Program-made: the position numbers and the translations under genes
The notes under the pieces: model-generated
The model's database searches: none
Told to the model about the DNA's origin: nothing
Seen by the model: only the letters and a program-made list of their open reading frames with translations
Part shown: one piece after another, positions 22,988 to 29,022 of the stretch
Layout: the number at the start of each line of letters is the position of its first letter
Position numbering within the stretch: position 1 is the stretch's first letter
NCBI GenBank assembly: GCA_028866905.1
Contig: JAGWHI010000011.1
Location: 1 to 32,877, forward strand
Reading direction: 5' to 3'
DNA: 32,877 nt
Origin: Microcaldota archaeon
GTDB lineage: Archaea > Micrarchaeota > Micrarchaeia > Micrarchaeales > Micrarchaeaceae

Positions 22988-24037
22988 ATGCCAAAGCAGA
23001 ACAGGTCGAAGAAGAACGAACCGGTCTTCCTTGTGAAGCCTGCGACTAGGCTCGGGGGCCTTGATTTCCTCCACGTGTCGCTGATAGCGCTAGTGGTCAT
23101 ACTGATAGGGGTGGCGTTCGCGCTGTCCACTTTCAAGACCGCGGTCATATACAAGAACTGCCCGGGGGGCATAGTCAACGGCACGTGCGCGAACCAGACG
23201 TCAACGCCAACGAGCGAGAACGCGACGAAGGCGTTGCAGGCCGCGGAGCGCGTGATAGCCAGCTATGCGTCGCTCAACACGACGTTCTCCCTCCTGCCGT
23301 TCTACACCGAGACGAACGCCAGCCACGTCTACTACCTGAACACCACGAAGCAGTGGCTGGTGATAGTGCCCTACGTAGACCCGCTGCTGAAGAACCAGAG
23401 CCACAACATGACGATACTCCTGTACAACAACTTCACGCTGGCTGACACGTTCTTCCACATTTTCAGGCCGGGCTTCATGGTAAACGAGAGCACGGTCTCG
23501 TACGGCGTGGTCTCTTTCGACAACAAGGTGCTGTGCGAGCAGAAGCCGCCGATACCCCTGTACCTGTTCGTGGACCCTTACGCGCCCGGGGCAATCAGCG
23601 CGATAAACCAGTCGATACAGCTGGAGAAGAGGTACAACAATTCGCTGAACGTGAGCTACGAGATAATGTTCACCAACTACGCAACAAGCCTCTACAGCCA
23701 GTACGGGGCCGTGCCCGTGCAGAGGGCGGGTAACTACCTAGCGTGCGCATCCCACCAGAGCAACTTCACGGGCTTCTTCGGCGTGTTCAGCAACGTGTTC
23801 AATGACAGGCCCATACCGAACGCCTCGCTCTACCAGCTGGCGCAGGTCTCGAAGTTCAACATGAGCAGCTTCAACGGCTGCATGGACAACGTCTCGCAGA
23901 AGCTCGACGCGCAGGCCACGCTCGCGGGCTTCTACAACATCATAACCACGCCGACGTACATAGCGAACTGCAAGTACGAGGCGATACCGCAGACGGTCAA
24001 CTACGCCGTCGAATACGCGCTCAACAGGACCAGATGA
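22988..24037 (+). CDS. Exported DsbA-like protein lacking the CxxC pair
   Basis: A 349-residue membrane-anchored protein: positively charged N terminus, one transmembrane helix (about 28-47), and an external domain with about 16 N-x-S/T sequons, suggesting heavy glycosylation. The C-terminal ~165 residues resemble the DsbA/thioredoxin_4 fold: a strand PIPLYLFVDPYAPG where the CPxC should be, now APGA (199-202), then a helical insertion. LYQLAQVSKFNMSSFNGCMD and ITTPTYIANCKYEAI then follow, keeping the cis-Pro loop (TTP, 320-322). Both active-site cysteines are thus Ala, so it cannot be an ordinary oxidoreductase. The assignment rests on visible pattern. The gene follows tRNA-Arg by 12 nt and its stop abuts that of the convergent gene. 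Confidence 0.6.
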   Translation: MPKQNRSKKNEPVFLVKPATRLGGLDFLHVSLIALVVILIGVAFALSTFKTAVIYKNCPGGIVNGTCANQTSTPTSENATKALQAAERVIASYASLNTTFSLLPFYTETNASHVYYLNTTKQWLVIVPYVDPLLKNQSHNMTILLYNNFTLADTFFHIFRPGFMVNESTVSYGVVSFDNKVLCEQKPPIPLYLFVDPYAPGAISAINQSIQLEKRYNNSLNVSYEIMFTNYATSLYSQYGAVPVQRAGNYLACASHQSNFTGFFGVFSNVFNDRPIPNASLYQLAQVSKFNMSSFNGCMDNVSQKLDAQATLAGFYNIITTPTYIANCKYEAIPQTVNYAVEYALNRTR

Positions 24038-24574
24038 TCACGAGACTTTCGCTCCGCAGCTCGGGCAGAAGTTCGCGCCTGCCTGCAGGCTTGCGCCGCA
24101 CTTGATGCAGAATCTTGCATTAGACTGCTGCGCAGGAGCCTGGTTTTGGCGGGGCGAACTGATGTCGTCCCTTCCCTGTAGCCTCCTGCTTATGTAATCG
24201 GCAAGCCTCTTGGCGTCGTCCTTGCGCAGCCCGTCTATCTCCCCTTCCTCCCTGCCGTTCTTGAGCAGGCCTACGTCCTTGTCGTACCCCGCAACCCTGA
24301 CGAACACCGAGGAGGAGATCATCCCGGACTCGATGCGTACGCTGGTTATCTGCGAGTATGGTATAACCTCATAGTCCTTTCTTATCCCAAGATTTGCCTT
24401 GTTGACTATTATGAGGCGCTTGTCGGTTGCGAATACGCTGGTCGGCATGACAGGGGAGCCGCCCGGGCCTATCCTGCGCTGCTCCACGTGGATTGCGACC
24501 TTCTCATCATCCCATATTATCCCGTTCAGCAGCTTCATTTCGTTCTGGTCCACTTGGTCTAGGTCTTTGGCCAT
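24038..24574 (-). CDS. PH-like domain protein with C-terminal zinc ribbon
   Basis: A 178-residue paralogue of the proteins at 1586-2077 and 24579-25145. PH-like core: VEQRRIGPGGSPVMPTSVFA, TDKRLIIVNKANLGIRKDYE and VIPYSQITSVRIESGMISSS. A linker rich in Gln, Pro and Ala follows, then a zinc ribbon, FCIKCGASLQAGANFCPSCG. The VIPYSQITSVR pattern (structural strand of bPH domains) is shared with the next gene. No membrane segment. The start codon lies 4 nt from the stop of the upstream paralogue, so both belong to one operon, probably after tandem duplication. Function unknown. Confidence 0.78.
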   Translation of the reverse strand: MAKDLDQVDQNEMKLLNGIIWDDEKVAIHVEQRRIGPGGSPVMPTSVFATDKRLIIVNKANLGIRKDYEVIPYSQITSVRIESGMISSSVFVRVAGYDKDVGLLKNGREEGEIDGLRKDDAKRLADYISRRLQGRDDISSPRQNQAPAQQSNARFCIKCGASLQAGANFCPSCGAKVS

Positions 24575-24578
24575 ATGA

Positions 24579-25145
24579 TCACGCCTTTATCTCCTTCGCC
24601 TCCTCTTGCTTCTGCGCCATGACAACCGGGTAGCCGCAGTTATTGCAGTACTTGGAGCCGGCGGCGTTCCTCCAGCCGCAGTTGCTGCAGTAAATCTGGC
24701 CCTTCCGGGACACCTGGGATTCCTCCTCGGCCGGCCTCCTCTCATGCGCCGCGTTCACGGCCTTGGTTATGAAGTCGGCAAGCTCGAAAGCCGGCTGATG
24801 CGGCAGGCCGTGCAGGTCGCCCTTCTCCGACTCCCGCGCGGACGCGTGCGCAGAGGTGTCGCCGAAACCCTGTATGCGAATCAGTATCGATGATGCCAGT
24901 ATGCCCCTCTCCATGCGTACACTGGCGATCTGGTTGTAAGGTATGACCTCATACTCCTTCCTTATACCGAAGGTGGTCCTGTTCATTATTATGAGGCGCT
25001 TGTCTGTGGCTATCACTACCTTCGGGGTCGTGAGCGACCCGCGCACCAGCCAGTTCCTGCTCTGCTGAACGTACATCTTTATGGTCTCCCCGGGCCACAG
25101 CACTGTGCTGGCCACGAACCTCAGGGTGTTGTACTTCAGTGACAT
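24579..25145 (-). CDS. PH-like domain protein with zinc ribbon, upstream tandem paralogue
   Basis: A 188-residue protein of the same family: YVQQSRNWLVRGSLTTPKVV, ATDKRLIIMNRTTFGIRKEY, VIPYNQIASVRMERGILASS, then a zinc ribbon, YCSNCGWRNAAGSKYCNNCG, with a short tail. It differs from its neighbour in the IGPGG segment (NWLVRG). A TATA-like gatatttatcc on the minus strand about 30 nt upstream of ATG 25145 marks the operon promoter. Family function is unknown; the combination suggests a scaffold or adaptor. Confidence 0.78.
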   Translation of the reverse strand: MSLKYNTLRFVASTVLWPGETIKMYVQQSRNWLVRGSLTTPKVVIATDKRLIIMNRTTFGIRKEYEVIPYNQIASVRMERGILASSILIRIQGFGDTSAHASARESEKGDLHGLPHQPAFELADFITKAVNAAHERRPAEEESQVSRKGQIYCSNCGWRNAAGSKYCNNCGYPVVMAQKQEEAKEIKA

Positions 25146-25202
25146 CCGACCACAGCTATAGCGGTTTTGCAGGATAAATATCTTTCCATGTAACGGCGCA
25201 AG

Positions 25203-25230
25203 GTTTAAGTATTATCTAGGGCTCAGCCCT
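25203..25230 (+). promoter_or_regulatory. Promoter with interrupted palindrome before the Nudix-like gene
   Basis: A TATA-like tttaagta (25204-25211) lies about 32 nt before ATG 25240. Between them is the 13-bp interrupted palindrome agggct-c-agccct (25218-25230), at the expected transcription start. A repressor site is possible but unproven; it could also be a short hairpin in the 5' leader. Confidence 0.4.
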
Positions 25231-25239
25231 TATGGTTAC

Positions 25240-25791
25240 ATGCAGTCCGTAACGATAAGCACGGTAAACAAGGTCGGCGTAGTGCCCATAATGGTAGGCA
25301 TAAGGCACAGGGACGAGCCGCTCGTGCTCATGCAATTCAGGATGGACAGGAAGGTGGGCCATCCTGTGCCTGAAATAGGCGCGAAAGGTCGCGCGTTGGA
25401 TGGAGAGGACGCGAGGATAACAGCGGCCAACCACCTGAGGAGGGAGACTGGCATCAGCATCTCCCTGATGCACACGGATCCGAAGCACAACTACATACAC
25501 AGGAACGTCTACGCAGTCCACGGCAAGGAGGGGAACGTGACCATAGTCAAGGCTGACTACTTCGCGCAGGTGGTGAGCAGCAGGAACAGGGGAAACGGCC
25601 ACAACGGCAGCCATTGCGCGCTCGAGTGGATGCGGTTCGGCGACGCCGAGGATGCCCTGGTGGACAACGGCTACCTGAGGAGCCTTGAGATACTCGACAA
25701 GGCTAGGAAGTTCTGGCAGTCTTGGAACGCCAGGCAGTCGGTAAGGTCTGCCGCAAGGAAGATGATAGACGGCTTCGTGAACGGCCTCTAG
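25240..25791 (+). CDS. Divergent Nudix-fold-like protein
   Basis: A 183-residue protein. The N-terminal half reads like a Nudix domain: strands VGVVPIMVGIRHRDEPLVLM, then PEIGAKGRALDGEDARITAA and NHLRRETGIS, which aligns with the G-x5-E-x7-REUxEExGU box but has lost most of its metal-binding Glu residues. A core strand NVYAVHGKEGNVTIVKADYF follows. The basic C-terminal helical tail (KARKFWQSWNARQSVRSAARK) is not part of Nudix. If correct, it probably does not hydrolyse nucleoside diphosphates. The call is tentative and needs a profile or structure comparison. Confidence 0.4.
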   Translation: MQSVTISTVNKVGVVPIMVGIRHRDEPLVLMQFRMDRKVGHPVPEIGAKGRALDGEDARITAANHLRRETGISISLMHTDPKHNYIHRNVYAVHGKEGNVTIVKADYFAQVVSSRNRGNGHNGSHCALEWMRFGDAEDALVDNGYLRSLEILDKARKFWQSWNARQSVRSAARKMIDGFVNGL

Positions 25792-25943
25792 CCCCGAACG
25801 CTTTTTAAACCATTGGGTTGTAATTAATACCACGACCGTCCATCCTAGTCCGACCCAGTGGTAGATTGCAGAAGACCCGACCCGTCCACATAAGCAGGAG
25901 CACAGCGCGCACGCGATTCCTCGAGATAAAGTGTGGGTTCACG

Positions 25944-26663
25944 ATGATGCCGCTCAAGAGCCTGAGCTACGCCATGCAGCACGCGAAGTCGAACAGGGAG
26001 ATGCGCGCTGTTGCAAAGAAGGGCCAGATAAGGATATGCCTCGATGAGATAAACAAGAGCCTCAAGGCGCTCACGCTCAACGTGTACTGGCTGAACAGGC
26101 TCAACGAGCTCGGGACAGACGAGGTGTACAGGTCGATACAGAAGGCCTCGGCATCGTACGTCGACCTGTTCTACAACATGAGCAGGAGCGAGTGCAGCGC
26201 GTACATAAAGAGCTGCGAGAAGGCGATGTACGCCGGGAATGTGGACCCTGAGGACAACCTGCTCCTGATGCCGGCCATCATGTCCGCGCACAACAGGCCG
26301 AAGAAGGACACAGTCATGAGGATAGCGCAGAGCCTGTACCGCATGCCCTTCGCGATGCTCTACAAGCACAGCAAGGCTGCGATAAGGGTGGAGCTCCTCC
26401 AGCAGGCGATGGGGATAAAGAGCACGCCGCAGCATGTGCTCAAGGAGCTGTCGGGATCGCTCAACAGGGTGGAGACCCTTCTCAACGCCATGGGGCCGGT
26501 AAGGGTCGACGCGCAGAAGGACGGCGACGTCATGGACGGCTTCATAAACGACGTGGTCAGCCTGTCGGACAGCGGGGAGATGAAGGTGGCTGAGGTGCTC
26601 ACCCAGAAGGCTATGCACACGGCAGTCAACCACCTGGTCGCAAAAGCCTTAATAAGGAGATAG
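25944..26663 (+). CDS. Uncharacterised helical protein
   Basis: I do not recognise this protein. From ATG 25944 it is 239 residues, almost entirely helical and rich in Lys, Met and Ala, with no signal peptide or transmembrane segment. Notable segments are AMQHAKSNREMRAVAKKGQI, LKALTLNVYWLNRLNELGTD and SRSECSAYIKSCEKAM. An in-frame TTG at 25866 would extend it by 26 residues, but that part has two rare CGA codons and looks non-coding. A TATA-like tttttaaac at about 25803-25811 is the nearest promoter, giving a leader of about 110 nt. Its last eight codons and stop form the left copy of the 26-bp direct repeat that borders the toxin-antitoxin module. Confidence 0.6.
   Translation: MMPLKSLSYAMQHAKSNREMRAVAKKGQIRICLDEINKSLKALTLNVYWLNRLNELGTDEVYRSIQKASASYVDLFYNMSRSECSAYIKSCEKAMYAGNVDPEDNLLLMPAIMSAHNRPKKDTVMRIAQSLYRMPFAMLYKHSKAAIRVELLQQAMGIKSTPQHVLKELSGSLNRVETLLNAMGPVRVDAQKDGDVMDGFINDVVSLSDSGEMKVAEVLTQKAMHTAVNHLVAKALIRR
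26638..26663 (+). repeat. 26-bp direct repeat, left copy
   Basis: A 26-base sequence starting tcgcaaaagcc and ending aaggagatag, identical to 27256-27281. This copy encodes the C-terminal ALIRR-stop end of the preceding gene. With the right copy it exactly brackets the antitoxin-toxin module. The distance between corresponding ends is 618 bp. Confidence 0.9.
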
Positions 26664-26667
26664 CAAG

Positions 26668-26712
26668 ATTTTTATATCTATTAATTCCATATTAATATGG
26701 TGTTAATATGGT
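26668..26712 (+). promoter_or_regulatory. Promoter and operator of the antitoxin-toxin module
   Basis: TATA-like gatttttata (26667-26676) is followed by a perfect 14-bp palindrome ccatattaatatgg (26687-26700). A 10-bp direct repeat ttaatatggt (26692-26701 and 26703-26712), with an 11-bp period, has its second copy overlapping the antitoxin ATG at 26708. Repeated boxes one helical turn apart over the start site are typical of ribbon-helix-helix antitoxin autoregulation; binding here is inference. Confidence 0.55.
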
Positions 26713-26950
26713 AAAGGCATTAGTGACGATAAGCGCTCAGGCTAACAGGATTTTAAACATAGTAAAAGCCGAGTATGGGCTCAGGGATAAATCGCAGGCC
26801 ATAGACAAAATGGCAGCAGATTACGAAGAGTTCGTCTTCGAACCGATGGTCAAGGCTTCTTACATAAGGAAACTCAAGAGCATTAAGAAGGAGAGGTTGA
26901 TAGACGTGGGAACCCTGAAGGACTTCAGGAAGAGATACAAAATGGATTAG
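26708..26950 (+). CDS. Antitoxin of a RelE-type module (DUF2683-like)
   Basis: An 80-residue protein with an N-terminal strand VKALVTISAQANRILNIVKA and second helix KSQAIDKMAADYEE, fitting a ribbon-helix-helix antitoxin of the archaeal DUF2683 type. The basic C-terminal helices KASYIRKLKSIKKERLI and LKDFRKRYKMD probably contact the toxin. It is the first gene of a two-gene operon, with the toxin gene 9 nt downstream. The module is visibly more AT-rich than the flanking genes and lies between two identical 26-bp repeats, consistent with recent insertion. Confidence 0.72.
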   Translation: MVKALVTISAQANRILNIVKAEYGLRDKSQAIDKMAADYEEFVFEPMVKASYIRKLKSIKKERLIDVGTLKDFRKRYKMD

Positions 26951-26959
26951 GGTGGTCCG

Positions 26960-27229
26960 GTGGAATCTCCCTACAACATAAAATTAAGGGACCACGTAGA
27001 TAAGCTCTTTGCAAAGATGGCGAAAAGGGAGACGCGAAATCTGGAGAGGATATATTCAAAACTTGAGGAGATATGCATTGATCCAAAGAGGTTTAAACCG
27101 CTAGTGGCCCCCATGCAGGGCTTGAGAAGGGTGCATGTACTGGGAAGCTTTGTGCTAACCTATTCGATAGACGAACCTTCGCATACGGTATGGATTGAAG
27201 ATTTTGCCCACCACGATGAGATATATTGA
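26960..27229 (+). CDS. RelE/ParE-type toxin
   Basis: An 89-residue RelE-like protein with a GTG start preceded by a GGTGGT ribosome-binding sequence. The pattern is helix-helix-strands: YNIKLRDHVDKLFAKMAKRE, RIYSKLEEICIDPKRFKPLV, then MQGLRRVHVLGSFVLTYSID and HTVWIEDFAHHDEIY. The DFAHHDEIY ending is characteristic of archaeal RelE toxins paired with DUF2683. It probably acts as a ribosome-dependent mRNA endonuclease, with conserved basic residues (Arg, His) available for catalysis. It follows the antitoxin by 9 nt and sits just before the right 26-bp repeat. Confidence 0.78.
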   Translation: MESPYNIKLRDHVDKLFAKMAKRETRNLERIYSKLEEICIDPKRFKPLVAPMQGLRRVHVLGSFVLTYSIDEPSHTVWIEDFAHHDEIY

Positions 27230-27255
27230 ATAGTTACTATCCACTAAATGTGACT

Positions 27256-27281
27256 TCGCAAAAGCCTTAATAAGGAGATAG
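27256..27281 (+). repeat. 26-bp direct repeat, right copy
   Basis: Identical base for base to 26638-26663. Here it is not in a gene: it lies 27-52 nt after the toxin stop codon and 24 nt before tRNA-Glu. It therefore looks like a duplicated 3' end of the upstream helical protein gene, left by the event that brought in the toxin-antitoxin module. Confidence 0.9.
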
Positions 27282-27305
27282 GCAAAATTATCCTGTAAGT
27301 CTATT

Positions 27306-27380
27306 GCTCTGATCGTCTAGCACGGTCAAGGACACGGCCCTCTCAAGGCTGAAACTCGGGTTCAAATCCCGATCAGAGCA
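27306..27380 (+). tRNA. tRNA-Glu (anticodon CUC)
   Basis: A complete intron-less tRNA of 75 nt. Acceptor GCTCTGA pairs with TCAGAGC, discriminator A, CCA not encoded. The anticodon arm CGGCC-CTCTCAA-GGCTG puts CTC at 27342-27344, reading GAG. T arm TCGGG-TTCAAAT-CCCGA. An AT-rich caaaatta about 20 nt upstream is a possible promoter element. It separates the repeat-bounded toxin-antitoxin module from the radical SAM operon, whose stop codon is 22 nt past the tRNA's end on the opposite strand. Confidence 0.92.
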
Positions 27381-27402
27381 CCTCTTTAACAGGAATAGCC
27401 TT

Positions 27403-28434
27403 TTACCTTTTATTTGTGAGGCGTTCCCTATTAATTTGTATAAGCCGGGTGTCTGGGGTTTTATCCTTGTCCCTAAAGATATTCAGGATGCACTGACCTC
27501 CAGCAATATCCAGATTCATGAAACGTTCCTTTGAGCGCGACCATATCTCGCGCCAGGACTCGGTATAGAGATTTCCTAGTGGAACATTCCTTATGGTCAC
27601 GCACGGAGTGACAGTACCATCGACAAATACTCCGGACCTAAGCAATCCTGCGGTGCAGGTTTTAAACCCGTATGTGTCTATAAGCGGCTGATTGTCGCCC
27701 AGTGCAAGAGTGCATTCCTCAACCACTCCGACAATCTTTACGTCCTTCCTTCCCGCTTCGCTTGCCAGCCTATTGACGCCATTGTATATCCCGACCATCG
27801 ACTCGGAGCTTAATCTCAATGCGTTATACGAATCGTAAGTCATGCTTATCGTAGGCTGCAGCGGCTCTAGGTTTATCGAATCCAGGCATTTGTAATTGGA
27901 TAGCAAACCCCTCGCAGTATCCATAACGTCGCTGGCGTTGATTGATGTAAGGACAATCCCTACAGAGAATTGCACACCGTGGCGCTCAAGAGCATCAATG
28001 CCTTTAATGGTCTCTCTTGTCTTGCCCCTGCTCTTATCGTTCACCTCAGGATTCAGGCTATCCAGTGAAACCTGAAGGGACAACCCCTTATCCTTTTCTG
28101 TCAGCAGTTTAAGCCTTCTCCATTTATCGTCGCCTAATCCGTCCAGCAAGGTACCGTTTGTGCTCATACCTACGCCGCTTTTGAAGGTTGAATCGGCACG
28201 CTCCAGTACGTCTATTATGTCCCTCCTTATGAACGGCTCGCCGCCCAGTATTATAATTTCGAATGGGTCCACTTCAGCCTGTGTCTTCCTGAACAAGAAA
28301 TCTAAATCCTCAAGCTCCGGATGTTTGTTCGTGGACGACTTCCAATAGCAGCCTACGCATTCTAGATTACAGGTACTTGTTACCTCGAACTCCACCCTAA
28401 ATGGTAGGTCCGGAAGTATCATCTGGTTGGCCAT
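27403..28434 (-). CDS. Radical SAM peptide maturase with partial SPASM/Twitch region
   Basis: A 343-residue radical SAM enzyme. The 4Fe-4S/SAM motif is CNLECVGC (Cys22, Cys26, Cys29, CX3CX2C). GGEP at 64-67, MSTNGTLL and LSLQVSLDS are the usual SAM-binding and barrel strands. The C-terminal part has CTAGLLRSGVFVDGTVTPC (260-278), PLGNLYTESWREIW and a final Cys315. This is the shape of a SPASM/Twitch region but with fewer Cys than a full two-cluster SPASM, so probably one auxiliary cluster. This group modifies ribosomal peptides. It starts 4 nt after the stop of the Trp-repeat protein, with ggtgtgag as ribosome-binding sequence, so that protein is its likely substrate. Confidence 0.85.
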   Translation of the reverse strand: MANQMILPDLPFRVEFEVTSTCNLECVGCYWKSSTNKHPELEDLDFLFRKTQAEVDPFEIIILGGEPFIRRDIIDVLERADSTFKSGVGMSTNGTLLDGLGDDKWRRLKLLTEKDKGLSLQVSLDSLNPEVNDKSRGKTRETIKGIDALERHGVQFSVGIVLTSINASDVMDTARGLLSNYKCLDSINLEPLQPTISMTYDSYNALRLSSESMVGIYNGVNRLASEAGRKDVKIVGVVEECTLALGDNQPLIDTYGFKTCTAGLLRSGVFVDGTVTPCVTIRNVPLGNLYTESWREIWSRSKERFMNLDIAGGQCILNIFRDKDKTPDTRLIQINRERLTNKR

Positions 28435-28438
28435 GCAC

Positions 28439-28900
28439 TCACACCTTTCGGTATAAAGCCATCAGTATCTCCGGATTATCCTTGTTTATCTCACTAAGCG
28501 AGGTATCGAGCAGGGAACTCAATAGAGACAGCGTATTGTTATCCGCATAGAATATCACGCCGCTTTCTAATTCGTGCACGAATCCGAATTTCTCGTTGTC
28601 CTGCCTTATTTTTATTATGGTACGTAATTTGGTTTCTCCGTTTATCTCGGTATTGCCAATAGGGCCCATCTTATCGCGCCATTGGTCTGTCCAACCTCCC
28701 CCATCATGCCACGAGCTGGATTGTGTCCACCCGAACTGGTCATGCCACGGATTGGATTGGTCCCATGCTACCGGATCATTTTGTGCTTTGGAGGTGCCGT
28801 CCTTCTTGGGAGACGCAAACTCCTGGCTTGCACTTTTTGAGAACGGTATCAACACTATGTTCGTAGGATTTTTACGTGATTCCGCCCCCTTTTCTGGCAT
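28439..28900 (-). CDS. Putative RiPP precursor: Trp-x-(Asp/Gln) hexapeptide repeats plus RRE-like domain
   Basis: A 153-residue protein, likely substrate of the adjacent radical SAM enzyme. Residues 1-45 form a polar leader. Residues 46-76 are the repeat core: Trp at 46, 52, 58, 64 and 70 (exact spacing 6) and 74. Each starts a triplet W-D-Q, W-H-D, W-T-Q, W-H-D, W-T-D or W-R-D, and spacers are rich in Gly, Ser, Asn and Gln. Residues 88-153 resemble a PqqD/MftB-type peptide-recognition (RRE) domain: KIRQDNEKFGFVHELESGVI, then ADNNTLSLLSSLLD. No signal peptide and no CxxC. The gene starts the operon, with a TATA box about 55 nt upstream. The RRE assignment is from pattern only. Confidence 0.7.
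   Translation of the reverse strand: MPEKGAESRKNPTNIVLIPFSKSASQEFASPKKDGTSKAQNDPVAWDQSNPWHDQFGWTQSSSWHDGGGWTDQWRDKMGPIGNTEINGETKLRTIIKIRQDNEKFGFVHELESGVIFYADNNTLSLLSSLLDTSLSEINKDNPEILMALYRKV
28673..28765 (-). other. Core with six Trp-x-(Asp/Gln) triplets
   Basis: Codons 46-76 of the putative precursor. Five tryptophans recur every 18 bases and a sixth after 12. The third residue of each triplet is Asp (four times) or Gln (twice), the type of residue used as X3 in triceptide three-residue cyclophanes. DNA in this stretch is locally repetitive (catgccacg occurs twice on the plus strand), so the array may have grown by duplication. Crosslinking is a prediction. Confidence 0.65.
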
Positions 28901-28952
28901 CCCCCTGGTTATTACGGACAGCTAAACACCATAAGATGCTCTCTATTTGTTG

Positions 28953-28960
28953 CTTAAATA
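28953..28960 (-). promoter_or_regulatory. TATA box for the Trp-repeat/radical SAM operon
   Basis: tatttaag on the minus strand about 55 nt before ATG 28900, giving a predicted leader of about 30 nt that ends in accaggggg directly before the start codon. No operator-like palindrome is evident. Confidence 0.45.
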
Positions 28961-28993
28961 GGGTGCGGAAACCGTTCGATTATTGACGACAAC

Positions 28994-29001
28994 ATTTATA
29001 G
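28994..29001 (+). promoter_or_regulatory. TATA box for the Sua5 gene
   Basis: tttatag-type element centred 25 nt before the GTG at 29023. This is exactly the leaderless distance and supports GTG 29023 as the start codon. Confidence 0.55.
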
Positions 29002-29022
29002 ATTAACCAACTATAGACTAAC

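Noticed and set aside
25812-25943. A possible tRNA or structured RNA before the helical-protein gene (cagtggtaga and gggttca segments)
   Set aside because: The would-be T arm does not pair (GTGGG against TGATG) and no acceptor stem can be formed; nothing else supports an RNA gene there.
25943-25972. C/D-box-like guide RNA (gatgatg followed by ctga)
   Set aside because: The C box does not match RUGAUGA and the segment lies in the start of a protein gene.
26664-27255. Transposon ends on the toxin-antitoxin module
   Set aside because: The sequences just inside the 26-bp direct repeats are not inverted repeats of one another and no transposase is present, so recombination or integration is a better description than transposition.
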